A stretch of 64,000 nt of DNA from Amia ocellicauda (GCF_036373705.1 NC_089852.1:38064207-38128206), one strand, 5' to 3'. Positions 1 to 10,095 are shown, counted from the first letter of the stretch. Notes: a model not told the origin generated them from the letters alone. Translations and numbers: made by a program.

Positions 1-75
1 GGATAACACTGCTTCACCGTGCATCTGGGATGCGTTTTCGTCTGGGGATTGGGATCTCCGGCGGGTCGGGTCTCA

Positions 76-1048
<973 letters not shown>

Positions 1049-1060
1049 CTTGCTTCGAGC

Positions 1061-1110
1061 CGCTGAAAGGAAAGGGAAATCGCTTCCGGCGGAAGTGCAT
1101 TTATAGCAGG
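1061..1110 (-). promoter_or_regulatory. rps3: rps3 core promoter: TOP initiator, ETS palindrome, TATA-like box
   Basis: On the minus strand a 15-nt pyrimidine tract at 1079-1065 (TTTCCCTTTCCTTTC) is a TOP/TCT initiator, with a likely cap site at the C near 1074. A TATAAATG box lies at 1105-1098, about 30 nt upstream of that C. Between them CTTCCGGCGGAAG (1083-1095) forms two back-to-back ETS/GABP cores. TOP tracts place ribosomal-protein mRNAs under mTOR-LARP1 control, and ETS sites are common in these promoters; both are family knowledge. Function here is inferred. Confidence 0.8.
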
Positions 1111-1832
1111 CGTGCCGCGCGGTGGATGGTAGTTGTAGTTTTTAGAGGAAGTGGCAAAACACTGAACTCATGTTTTTATTTCACTCATTTATCTGTGCAT
1201 TTCAGATATTTGTTGTAGTAATAAACATAACAGGTATTTATTCTATGCAGTCCATACAATGATTAATGTACTCGCCTTGTTAGGAGTGCATATTATAAGG
1301 CAGCTTTCATTTCAAAACGTGAAGATAACTTTCAACAGAATCATGGCTGCTGTAAATACGCTTCATTCAAGAAATGCAGATGAGGATTTGGGTGTCAGGA
1401 TACTCTGAAAATAGTGAAACCTTTAAGGAACAAGGAGTGTACCCCCAACACTTACTCAAAACACATCTTTTCAGACAGTACTTGTAATTTAGTAATTTAC
1501 TCTGCTGTAAGATAGCACTTATACAGTGTTTTATCATACTACTACTTGCGTTAATAGTATTCATAGTTATTTTGATTTGATTTGACTGTGACCTAACATC
1601 TTGTCTGCACTCATCAGCTTTTACAGTTGAGGATGTACGACCTCATATATTGTGTAAATTGGAAATTGTAAAATGTATTATGCTTTGAATTGCACTATTT
1701 TGTGAATTGGAATTTGTAATATGTTATGCCTTGAACTGCACTGTATTTTTGCACTTTGTATTGTGCTTATATTTTGTAAGTCGCCCTGGATAAGGGCATC
1801 TGCTAAGAAATTATTAATAGTAATAGTAATAG

Positions 1833-1867
<35 letters not shown>

Positions 1868-2458
1868 CTATTATTATTAACAACAAACACCTTCTGGGGG
1901 TGATAGGTAGAAAAATACAGTTACAAAAAAATAAGGATTAATAATACTTATTCATAGCAATATATGCAAGGTTAAGAAAAATATTTTATTGTTAGTGTTT
2001 GTTTTGCTTTTGGACAGACCTTTATTTTTTTCATTGATGACCATCCATAGTAACTGTCTGCTTTAAAGTTGCTGCTCCTGTCTTTACCAGAGGCTATACA
2101 ATAATATTACAGAAAGAGACAGCTGGAAATATAGTTACACATTATCAAGCGATTACAACTCCTACTTTTTCATGCACCCAGACTGCACAGATCCAATTTT
2201 ACATTGGCAACAGAGAAGCACATTAAATTATTTGGGGCATTTGTTTAATGTGAGAATGGCAAACTATATTTATATGTTTTTGTTGATGTCAGTGAAATAA
2301 AAGCACAGATCATAGAATCTTCTGCGTTTAATGAAAGAAACCAAGAAGAATAAATCAACAAAGTACAGAAGAGAATTTCTTTACAGAAAGTTTTAGGTAC
2401 TGATGAATATGACCCAATAGGTGAGAATGTTAAAAAACAAAACAAAACAAAAAAACAT
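1111..2458. other. Intergenic region between rps3 and NWD2-like gene
   Basis: About 1.3 kb between the rps3 promoter and the probable 3' end of the NWD2-like transcript. It is AT-rich and includes the interspersed element at about 1640-1880. No coding exon was recognised; the open frames here are low-complexity Asn/Ile/Leu strings from the TAA repeat. Confidence 0.7.
1640..1880 (+). mobile_element. SINE/L2-like interspersed element with TAA/ATT-repeat tail
   Basis: The stretch AAGTCGCCCTGGATAAGGGC at about 1779-1798, followed by ATCTGCTAA, matches the conserved 3' tail of many fish SINEs borrowed from L2-clade LINEs. It runs straight into a trinucleotide-rich tail (TAATAG, then TAA/ATT, about 1812-1879), as expected for the 3' end of a retroposed element on the plus strand. 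Upstream, two diverged copies of an approximately 48-bp unit (about 1651-1699 and 1700-1749, both including a form of TTGAATTGCACT) make up the body. No tRNA-type A/B-box head was identified, so the 5' limit is uncertain and the copy may be truncated. Confidence 0.55.
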
Positions 2459-2464
2459 TTTATT
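2459..2464 (-). terminator. Candidate poly(A) signal of NWD2-like gene
   Basis: An AATAAA hexamer on the minus strand about 230 nt downstream of the stop codon. A second weaker hexamer, ATTAAA at 2655-2660, lies only about 30 nt below the stop. Either could define the 3' end; transcript data would be needed to choose. Confidence 0.45.
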
Positions 2465-2690
2465 CTGCATGTTGTTTTCATCCCAAACTTTGAAAACAAG
2501 AGGAAATAGTGAATCAGAGATACAGGACTAGATTGAAAACACACTAAATTCATACCAATGAAATATATATATATATATATAATGAAGTTATATAGTGCTA
2601 CATAAGTATTTCAGAACGATAACTGAAGGGTCATGTTTTGCAGTTAAATATGCTTTTAATACATCTCTGAAGCTGATTTCCTCATTCACA

Positions 2691-5600
2691 TCAACACTGT
2701 TGGTGATCAGTAGAAGAATCTACCCACACAATACTGGCGGATTCCATTGACTGCCATCTTTTGGGCTCTTCACTAAGGTAGGGCTGCCTGTCACCTATCT
2801 GGTTGATGTGTCTTTTGACATTAACCCTGCCCTCAGCTTCATCTGAAATCACATAAATCCCCACAGAGCCATCCTCAAATCCCACATAAATACTAGAGTC
2901 ATCAGTAACAGTCAGGGCTGAAGGGTTTTTGCATAGGTAACAAACTCCTACATTTCTCCCATTGGAGGCTTGGACCACCTTCAGAACTGGTTTGGAGTGG
3001 AAGTCACAGACACAGTTTGATGATTCAGCATCGCAAATGAACACAATGTAGCTGCCCGATACAGTCAGGCTCACAAACAAGATGGGGGCTGTCGTCTCTA
3101 ATGAATATAGCCTTCCGTTTAGAGTGTCTATGATGCTAATGGTGGCACCAGCTGTTGAGATCATAGCATATGTTCCACTTGAAGAGATCTGAAATAAGTC
3201 CAGCTGGTTTAGAGAGGGAACACATAACTGAACTTGCTGGCATATGGTTTCCTCTGCAAGATTCCAGGTGTACAGGTCCCCTGAAGAGGTGATTAAGGCC
3301 ACATAGTCTGTGTAGTCAAGTAATGGCTGAAAGGCCATGACATCAGATTCACTAGAGCAGGAAAACCTCTTGCTTATACAGCCCGACCACAGACTGACAG
3401 CCAGGAGATCTCTCTTGTGCAGCCCTAGAACAAATGTGCTCTCAGGTGTGATGACTGCATTCTTCAGGTACAGATGAATCTTGCACACGACATGGCCACT
3501 GTTGAGTTTCCAAACCCGGGAGAAACTGTTCTCACACAGTGACACCACAAAATGGCTGTTGGGGGTGATCAGTAAATGGGAGGGGTGATTACCATGGATA
3601 CGCTGCTGGTTTTCCCCTGTGTCCGTCTTCCAGATGTAAATGTCCCCTGAGGAATCTGAAGTGACAAGATGTTCACCAGCCACTGTGAGTTTAAAGTGCT
3701 CAACAGGGTCCCCGTGACAGAAACAGCCCTCTATGGTGCCAGTCAGCATGCCCCACTTGAACACACCATCCGAGCCATCGGTTGTATAAATGTGTTCCCC
3801 CTGGGAGCTGACAAGAACACTTTTAATCTTTATTCCTGTCTTGGAAACTGAAGAAGCTCCCAACATCAAATCCAAGTCCCAAGCTGTGAGGAATCCATTA
3901 GCTGCAATGGCCACCAAGGTTGATTGGTATTTGATCATTTTCAGGGCTTGGGTGTGGCCAATGTCCAAACGTAAAATGCACTGTCCCGTTATTCTTTTCC
4001 AAACTAGTAGGAACTGACAGTTTTCTAGGGAAGCGATTATGAGAGAGCAGTTGCTGGAGAGAACAGCTTGGATAAAGCTTCTATTACGTGGGGCTTTAAA
4101 CTGGTCACTTACTGTCCAGGAGGAGGTGTCCCACAGCACAATGTGTGCCTGCTTACAGATCAGGAAAGTCCTGTTCTCAGGTGAATGTTCAGTGTGCAAC
4201 ACCTTCTGTTGGTCCTCTAGGTTGCAGCACTCTTTCACCAGTGTGGGTTCAACCATTATTTGTATATTCCACACGAAAACATTACCAAAGCTGTCCACCC
4301 ATGACATTTCACCTCTCAGCTCAGAATGCAGTACATCAATGACACACGTTCCTGCCGAGCTTGAGGAAGACATAACAAGACGAAACCCTTCATCCTGGAT
4401 GTCAAAAATGGACACTGTGCTTTTCTCCTGTCCACAAAATATGTACTTTTCATTGGAGGAACATGACACACATGTGACACAATACTGGCACTCTAGCTGC
4501 CCAAGTCGCCTTCCGGTGTTTAAGTCAAACATCCTGACATAATTTGCATCTCGGAACCATACAAAAATCCTACTGTTAACAATAAGGAAACCCTGCACTG
4601 CAGTGTCCGCAGCTGCAGGAGAGCTGGTAACAGGTTTCTGAGCATCTATTTCATAAATCAGTGTAGGCATCTCCATATTGCACAACAGCATTCTGTTACA
4701 TTTTGTTGAAAGCATGAGAAAATTTCCTGCACTTTTGGCACTGGAGAACAGTAAGTCAGATGAGTTAATCAGTCTGTAGCCATCCACTACATCTTCTTTC
4801 CATGCCCAAACACAACCATTGTCCAGGAGCATTGCTATTGTTTCACACTGAGTCTGTAGTACATCAACAATAGGGGAGACGTCCACCCCTGGCAGGACTG
4901 TGCGTATAGAAGGCACACAGCTGACCGAAGAACGTACAGCACTGACACCACACTTCTTCAAGCCCTCCTGATAAATTTGCTTGGCGTAGCTCACCAAATC
5001 AGGGAAAATGTCCAGGAATGGAAGCAATTTGATCTGAATGACCATCGTCAGGTCTGCAGGGCGGCTCTGAAGTAAGCAGGTGGCACTTCGCAGGATGCTA
5101 GCGAGAAGTCTGAGCTCTTTACAGAGAGCAAGCTGTGAGGTCTCTTCCAATTCATTGATAAGTTCATTCAGCTGACCAGCTTCCAGCATCGCTTGGTGGA
5201 AGCCCAGAGACAACATCACACTCCTGCTCAGCTCCTCAAGTCGACCACTTGCTTTCAAGTGAAACGGTAGTTCATGAGTTTTCCTTAAATTACTAAAAAA
5301 AGACTTAAAGAGCCAAGGCTGGGACGGCTGCTGTCTGTCAATGTAAATTTTAACCAGAGGGCTGTTTGAGAAAGCCTGGGGAGGAGAGAGCAAACGTTTG
5401 GTTTGTGTTGTGAGACCCTGGTTGATGATCAAAGGCTTGGCTCTGCCGTAAGCCCACCGGCCATTGAAGTAGTTGGACATTGCATTGTGAATCTCCTGTA
5501 CTCTCTTATCAGAGCTGAGGTAGAGCTTGTAAATGACCAGTGGAAAGTGTCTGCTTACCCAGAACAGCACCTGAGATCCCAAGAGATACCGTCTCACCAG

Positions 5601-6437
5601 AAAGCCCTTCAGATCAAGCAGCAACTTCTCCACTGCTGACTCAGGGACCCTCAGTTTTAAGGGCAGGTCTTCCTGGGGGAGGAACTGCATGAGCACGTTG
5701 TCTTCTGAAGACAACAGATCAGTTAATTCAGTCTCTGTGATTCCAGACTTGGCAAGGGTCAGATAGCATATGGCTTTGGAGACCATCTCTTTTCCATGTT
5801 TTTCCTCAAGCTGGTCAAGGAACCACTTAATATTCTCATGGACTCCCTTTCTTACTGAATCTCCTGTGATCTCCACATCAGAACGCCAATGACTCACCTG
5901 CCTGTGCAGCAACTCAACGTAGAGTGTGAGGCTGCAGTCATTCAGGGCTTTATTGACATATATCTGTTGTCCTGAGGTGACCCTCCTTTTGGAAGAGAAA
6001 AGAAGCTCTGTTAGCATCTTACTGCAATCCTTCCTCTCTTTTGGTGCCAATTCTACAAACTGAGACTGATCAGTGTACAGAGCCTTGAGTGCCTGCAAAA
6101 TGCCAAACTTCCTGGGTGCTGTGGAAATTAAGAACTTAACATTGGGAGGTAAAGACCTGGGAAGCCACCAAATGCTCTGAGATTTGTAAGCTTCTGAGAT
6201 CTGGTCGAGACCATCCAGTATGAGAACTAAAGGCCGCTCTTCAGAGGGTGCACTGAGAAGGTTTAAAAAATCTTCTTTTAGCTGACTGATATCTTTGGGG
6301 ATGCACAGCAATGGCTGACCATAGCTAACGGCCACTTGTTGACAAACACTTGAGAGAAGCTGCTTCAGAGTATCATTGTCACCTTTAATAAAATGAACAA
6401 CGATGACTGGATCCTTGTCACGGAGCCAAATGTCTGC
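2691..6437 (-). CDS. NWD2-like exon 7 (NACHT core, helical region, WD40 repeats, stop)
   Basis: A single 3,747-bp terminal exon encodes 1,248 residues: the rest of the NACHT domain with Walker B, the helical part with the conserved LPFHLKASGRLEELS segment, and all WD40 blades, ending STDHQQC-stop (TGA 2693-2691). The acceptor is TTTTCCAG immediately before GCA GAC ATT TGG (6437). The frame continues upstream to 6530 only because the intron happens to be open there. A giant last exon carrying most of the protein is also the plan of NWD2. No frameshift or stop interrupts it, so the gene appears functional. Confidence 0.95.
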   Translation of the reverse strand, partial: ADIWLRDKDPVIVVHFIKGDNDTLKQLLSSVCQQVAVSYGQPLLCIPKDISQLKEDFLNLLSAPSEERPLVLILDGLDQISEAYKSQSIWWLPRSLPPNVKFLISTAPRKFGILQALKALYTDQSQFVELAPKERKDCSKMLTELLFSSKRRVTSGQQIYVNKALNDCSLTLYVELLHRQVSHWRSDVEITGDSVRKGVHENIKWFLDQLEEKHGKEMVSKAICYLTLAKSGITETELTDLLSSEDNVLMQFLPQEDLPLKLRVPESAVEKLLLDLKGFLVRRYLLGSQVLFWVSRHFPLVIYKLYLSSDKRVQEIHNAMSNYFNGRWAYGRAKPLIINQGLTTQTKRLLSPPQAFSNSPLVKIYIDRQQPSQPWLFKSFFSNLRKTHELPFHLKASGRLEELSRSVMLSLGFHQAMLEAGQLNELINELEETSQLALCKELRLLASILRSATCLLQSRPADLTMVIQIKLLPFLDIFPDLVSYAKQIYQEGLKKCGVSAVRSSVSCVPSIRTVLPGVDVSPIVDVLQTQCETIAMLLDNGCVWAWKEDVVDGYRLINSSDLLFSSAKSAGNFLMLSTKCNRMLLCNMEMPTLIYEIDAQKPVTSSPAAADTAVQGFLIVNSRIFVWFRDANYVRMFDLNTGRRLGQLECQYCVTCVSCSSNEKYIFCGQEKSTVSIFDIQDEGFRLVMSSSSSAGTCVIDVLHSELRGEMSWVDSFGNVFVWNIQIMVEPTLVKECCNLEDQQKVLHTEHSPENRTFLICKQAHIVLWDTSSWTVSDQFKAPRNRSFIQAVLSSNCSLIIASLENCQFLLVWKRITGQCILRLDIGHTQALKMIKYQSTLVAIAANGFLTAWDLDLMLGASSVSKTGIKIKSVLVSSQGEHIYTTDGSDGVFKWGMLTGTIEGCFCHGDPVEHFKLTVAGEHLVTSDSSGDIYIWKTDTGENQQRIHGNHPSHLLITPNSHFVVSLCENSFSRVWKLNSGHVVCKIHLYLKNAVITPESTFVLGLHKRDLLAVSLWSGCISKRFSCSSESDVMAFQPLLDYTDYVALITSSGDLYTWNLAEETICQQVQLCVPSLNQLDLFQISSSGTYAMISTAGATISIIDTLNGRLYSLETTAPILFVSLTVSGSYIVFICDAESSNCVCDFHSKPVLKVVQASNGRNVGVCYLCKNPSALTVTDDSSIYVGFEDGSVGIYVISDEAEGRVNVKRHINQIGDRQPYLSEEPKRWQSMESASIVWVDSSTDHQQC

Positions 6438-9400
6438 CTGGAAAAGAAGACCAAGACATATTTTGAGATGAGTCAGAAATAAGTCTACATTATGCTTGCA
6501 TGTTACAATTTTACAAAAACAATGAAACAATGTCTCTACATAAAGGACACTTCATGTACCTGTTTAGCACAGTGTGCAAGAAACACAGTTTTTCCAGTGC
6601 AAGGACCTCCACTCACGATGAGTGGATATTTGGTCTCCTTCTGCGTAAGGTATGTTTTAATCTGCTCCACCTCAGCACACTGGATCCTGTAGAGATGAGA
6701 ATAGATGCTGCACAAGTCAGCCTGCTGCAGGATGCCTTCTGTGAGTGAGTCGATCTGAGACGTGTTTCTGGAGACCGTGACGTCAATGAGATTCAACACA
6801 TTGGTGTAGAACTGCTTGCAGAGGCCCTCTATGTATCCCTGCCTCATCTCAGAGGTGTAGCCCTGTCGAAGCTCACAGGTGGTGGTGGAAGTGTACACCT
6901 GGAGCTCAGAGGAAGCAACCATACAGGGCAGGAAGTCTTCTCGCAGTTTGCAGAGCAAGGTATTGGACTTGGTGTGGCAAAAGGCCTGCAGATCAGGGTC
7001 GCTAAGGAGTCCAGACTGTTGTCCTGCTGTCCTCTCCCTCTGTCGGCTCATGTTGAAGATCTTGTGAACGTAACATAGACACCTTCTGACATCCTCGTTG
7101 GAACGGTTTTCAAGTGCGAAACGCAATTCTCTTTCAAGGACTGTCAGAGAAGATGTGGAACAAGGGAAAGTCAGACATGATAATCATATATAAGAGCATG
7201 TATAGGAGAGTAAATACATTTAGTGGTTAACTATGATGATATTCAAATCCTTTCTACCTGCTAAAATATATTAATGACTGTGGAACAATCTGGGTGATAA
7301 ATCTTTGCAGATGTCTCCATAGGCAAACTGACACTTCTGACAGATATACAAGACAAAGTTGTTTTGATTTAACATATATGATTCCAGTTCTCTATAAATA
7401 AATTACAAAAGCAAATTGTCTTTACCTGAAGTGAAGTATTTATTTTCCATCTCTGGGCCTAATTTTCCTTCTTGGATACATCTGGAGACAATGGCATGAA
7501 AAATCATATTCATTTCTTGGAAGGCTTCCTGCCACTCCTGCCGATCCCTTTCTCTAGCTTTCTTGTCTGTCTGAGAAAGTGTCATTTTCATTAAAACCTT
7601 GTCAATGCACCTTAAATAAATAACAAAAGTGGTTCAATTGTTTAGGACCTAAGCTATAACATGTTATATTTCCAATCAAACTGATAGAAATGCATTTAGC
7701 CATCGATATCAATGTGACTTTTCTACAATGGGCACAAAAACCTGTTGAGAACGCAACAAGAATGCATTATATTTTAGAAATTCCCTCAAGCAGCTTGTGC
7801 AGATATGCCAAATATATTTTCCATGTATAAGACATCAGAAAGGAACATTTTCTCACTTCTCCTGACATGAACTGTGTCCGGTCACAGTGATCCAGTGATT
7901 GGATCCTGCCCAGAGGGATGCAAGCTAACCTGGCAGTAGTAGTTGGGCAGCAGTTCCTGTTTGTCCAGCAGGCAGTAGGCAGGTGGGATGGCATTCTCGT
8001 CCCTCTGGTACCAGTGATCCAGAAGCTGGGTACTCACACTGGCCTGCTGGCACATCTGCAGCACCTCCTGGAACTCGTCTACCTCGATCTGCACAGGGAG
8101 ACAGGGGTCGCCGTACTGCTCCCCAATCAGAGCCTGATGGCCCCAACAGGCAGAGAGAGGGAGAGAGGTGGGGGGAGTCAGGAGAGTGCTTAGAATAGTC
8201 TGTTTCCATAGCTAATTTGAATGGATAACAATTTAATTTGGTATCAAGTTAACTGTTGTGGTAAATGTAGGATATGCACTTTCAATATGTTAAGAAAAGG
8301 AAACCCAGTGTGCATTAATAAATCTGCTGCTTTATGTTACTATTATTGTTGCTGCTGGCTGCTTTTGTGGTTACAATTACACACATTTACTCACCACAAA
8401 GAAAGGTCCGGCAGAGCTCTCCCTGCACTCCTCTAGCAGCTGCAGCCGAACCTGCTGGGCTCTGGAGTCGAGGACGTCATCGGGATCCAGGCCATCATAG
8501 GCGTCGATGACCTGAGGAGGAAACCCCTGTGCTGATTCTCTGACCCAAAAAAGTCACCCAGGTGAATTATGACTAAAGTAAAGTATGACGGCAGTGTACA
8601 AAACTTTTTAAAAGAAGACCTATTCATATTTACCTTGTACTGCAGGCCAGCATTTTTAAAGCAATGAAGTTATGTACAGACTGAGGGGGAGCATGGCATT
8701 ATTGTTACTTCTCTCTGCTCCCTGGTCCACCAATATCTTCCTGACGGCAGTTTTAAAACCTGTATTACCGAGGAACATGCGTCTTTCCTGATAGATTGTG
8801 CTATAGTGTTACATTTCACTTATCAAATTTTCCTTGAACATGAAAAAATAAAACTTGCTACCAGTGTGATGAAAAATGCAGTCAGCATTTAAACTCTTAC
8901 TGCAGCATTTTGCTTGGAAATGGGCCATACGCCTTGGTTTGCATTTACCAACATTCAAACACAAACACCCCACTGAGCTCAACAGCTCCAGCACGTACAG
9001 AAAGCAGTGCGTCTTCAGCAGTGTCTATAGTGCATTTATGAAGAGTTAGACATCTGTTGGGGAAAAGGGACTCATTTATAACCCAGGGCAGAGAGAAGAA
9101 CCACCAGCAACTGTGTGCTCTCCTCCAGCCAGCTCTTTTTTTCTCTTGGTGTGAATCAAACAGTGTGGGCCTGGCCTCAGAGCCTGGCTTGGTTTTTAAA
9201 CGAATGAAGTATGCTCCCATTACCTCTCCATTTGCATGTTTGGACAACAGTTGTTTGTATTGGGATATATTACAGGAAACTCGCAGCTCTGTAACCTTAC
9301 CCTGAACTCCAGGCCGTAGGTGTACCGGCAGTACTCCCTTATTTTGGGGTACACGGTGTCCCGGAGGGCTTTCCTCTCCTCTTGGGAATCTAAACCAGCA

Positions 9401-9619
9401 AAGATGATCACTGTAATATTAATACTCTCCTAGAAACAGCATGCGGTTGTATTTCTGTATTATCAGTCCACTGAAACGCATTTACTTTGTGCAACAGCGG
9501 GTAGACATCAATTTAAACTCTAAAGCGGAATTATCACATCATCATGAATACACACTTGTCTATGACTTCGCAAAACACTTGGTGGTTTTTTAAACGCTCC
9601 GTGCTTGGTTTAAAAGGAA

Positions 9620-9655
<36 letters not shown>

Positions 9656-9733
9656 CTTACCCGCGGGATTGGCGCATAAGAATATTTTCACGCAGGATTT
9701 CGGCGTCTCGAAATATAATGTAGACTTCTCCAT
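2691..9733 (-). CDS. NACHT and WD repeat domain-containing protein, NWD2-like (complete, 7 exons)
   Basis: Joined exons 9661-9733, 9301-9389, 8395-8511, 7930-8133, 7426-7597, 6560-7140 and 2691-6437 give about 1,660 residues. Order: an N-terminal DUF4062-like segment (CVKIFLCANPADSQEERKAL) typical of NWD/TEP1-type proteins; a helical linker; a NACHT NTPase with Walker A GGPCTGKT (about 396-403) and Walker B LVLILDGLDQ (about 482-491); a winged-helix/helical region with VTSGQQIYVNKAL; then from about residue 960 a long run of WD40 blades (for example MSWVDSFGNVFVWN, GHVVCKIHLYLKNAVI). Length, exon plan and local motifs match vertebrate NWD2 (about 1,740 aa in human), but similarity looks paralogue-level, so no symbol is given. 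STAND NTPases of this type are thought to be signalling or assembly ATPases; the role of this copy is unknown. Exon 5 has a weak acceptor; the others have good GT-AG borders. Confidence 0.9.
6560..7140 (-). CDS. NWD2-like exon 6 (linker and Walker A)
   Basis: 581 bp, phase 1 in and phase 0 out. It encodes VLERELRFALENRS, the conserved CLCYVHKIFN helix, the VASSELQVYTSTTTCEL and YIEGLCKQFYTNV segments seen in NWD2, and the P-loop SGGPCTGKTVFLAHCAKQ at its end. Acceptor CTGACAG above 7140, donor GTACAT at 6559. Confidence 0.95.
7141..7425 (-). other. NWD2-like intron 5
   Basis: 285-bp intron with GTAAAG donor and CTGACAG acceptor. Nothing else is evident. Confidence 0.85.
7426..7597 (-). CDS. 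NWD2-like exon 5
   Basis: 172 bp encoding VLMKMTLSQTDKKARERDRQ, then EWQEAFQEMNMIFHAIVSRC and IQEGKLGPEMENKYFTS. This corresponds to the charged helical linker of NWD2 (its WQEISDEIKKIF region). Donor CAG|GTAAAG is good. The acceptor (GACAAG|GTT) has a poor pyrimidine tract; a stronger AG 13 nt upstream would bring an immediate in-frame TGA, so the downstream AG is chosen. Confidence 0.78.
7598..7929 (-). other. NWD2-like intron 4
   Basis: 332-bp intron, donor GTTAGC at 7929. It is AT-rich and no other feature was seen. Confidence 0.75.
7930..8133 (-). CDS. NWD2-like exon 4
   Basis: 204 bp (68 codons, phase 0-0) encoding ALIGEQYGDPCLPVQIEVDE, then FQEVLQMCQQASVSTQLLDH and WYQRDENAIPPAYCLLDKQE. 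The WYxRDEN and P-AYYL-type motifs are shared with NWD1 and NWD2. Acceptor ATCAG|GCT, donor CAG|GTTAGC. Confidence 0.95.
8395..8511 (-). CDS. NWD2-like exon 3
   Basis: 117 bp (39 codons, phase 0-0) encoding VIDAYDGLDPDDVLDSRAQQ and ending ECRESSAGPFFV, equivalent to the VIDLYWGV...SAGPCFV segment of NWD2. The Trp of the YWG motif is replaced (YDG). Acceptor CCTCAG|GTC, donor GTG|GTGAGT. Confidence 0.95.
8512..9300 (-). other. NWD2-like intron 2
   Basis: 789-bp intron, donor GTAAGG at 9300 and acceptor CCTCAG at 8512. The open frames within it show no conserved protein signature. Confidence 0.85.
9301..9389 (-). CDS. NWD2-like exon 2
   Basis: 89 bp completing Asp25 and encoding SQEERKALRDTVYPKIREYC then RYTYGLEFR, the ERxxLRxxVYPxLRxFC signature of the NWD N-terminus. 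The acceptor TTTAG|ATTCCC is chosen because it restores NPAD-SQEERKAL across the junction. An upstream CAG would also be possible but breaks the frame. Confidence 0.92.
9390..9660 (-). other. NWD2-like intron 1 with CATA microsatellite
   Basis: 271-bp intron. A CATA/TATA tetranucleotide repeat occupies 9621-9654, ending only about 5 nt from the splice donor GTAAGT. Length changes there could move the repeat against exon 1. Confidence 0.88.
9661..9733 (-). CDS. NWD2-like exon 1 (start codon)
   Basis: 73 bp: ATG at 9733-9731, encoding MEKSTLYFETPKSCVKIFLC then ANPA plus one base, donor G|GTAAGT. It aligns with the VRVFISANPEDTG region of NWD2. The N-terminus is shorter than human NWD2, which has about 40 residues before this motif, so an alternative upstream start cannot be excluded. 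Confidence 0.85.
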
Positions 9734-10018
9734 CAGTATTGGGTACTTGTAGTTTTAGTGCTGGGAAATGGGTTTGAAATCAGATCCCCCTCCCTTGGCT
9801 GGAGAACATGGCATTATTCTCGGCAAGAGGAAAAGTGTCCAAGCCCCGTCCGCCTCGGATGTCCTGTGTGGAAACCGCGGCTGATGGATCAGTCCCGCCG
9901 CCCGGGTGGGGTGCGCTGTTGTGAGCGCTGTTGTGAGCGCAGGTGCGCCTGTAGGCTTCACACCTGTCCTGCACCTGCCCAGAGCAGTATCTGTGCAAAA
10001 TTGGTTTCATAATTTACC
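9734..10018 (-). promoter_or_regulatory. Probable NWD2-like promoter region (CpG-richer)
   Basis: The 285 bp upstream of the start codon is relatively GC- and CpG-rich (for example CCGCCGCCCGGG near 9898) against AT-rich surroundings. It contains a 12-bp tandem duplication GCGCTGTTGTGA at about 9918-9941. No clear TATA box was seen. Promoter function is inferred from position and composition. Confidence 0.5.
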
Positions 10019-10095
10019 ATTTTCTACCCGGTTGCTCTATGTTAAACCAGAGGCGGGACGCCTCTGGTTTAACATAGAGCAACCGGGTAGAAAAT
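10019..10095. repeat. Perfect 37-bp inverted repeat with 3-nt spacer
   Basis: Left arm 10019-10055 and right arm 10059-10095 are exact reverse complements over all 37 positions (core ACCCGGTTGCTCTATG, mirrored as CATAGAGCAACCGGGT), separated by GGA at 10056-10058. As single-stranded DNA or RNA it would form an uninterrupted hairpin; as duplex it is cruciform-prone. It sits about 290 bp above the NWD2-like start codon and about 125 bp below the fchsd2 poly(A) signal. It matches no transposon TIR or tRNA that I recognise. Confidence 0.97.

Noticed and set aside
1678..1903. Poly-Asn/Ile/Leu open frames
   Set aside because: Translation of the TAA/ATT tail of the interspersed element.
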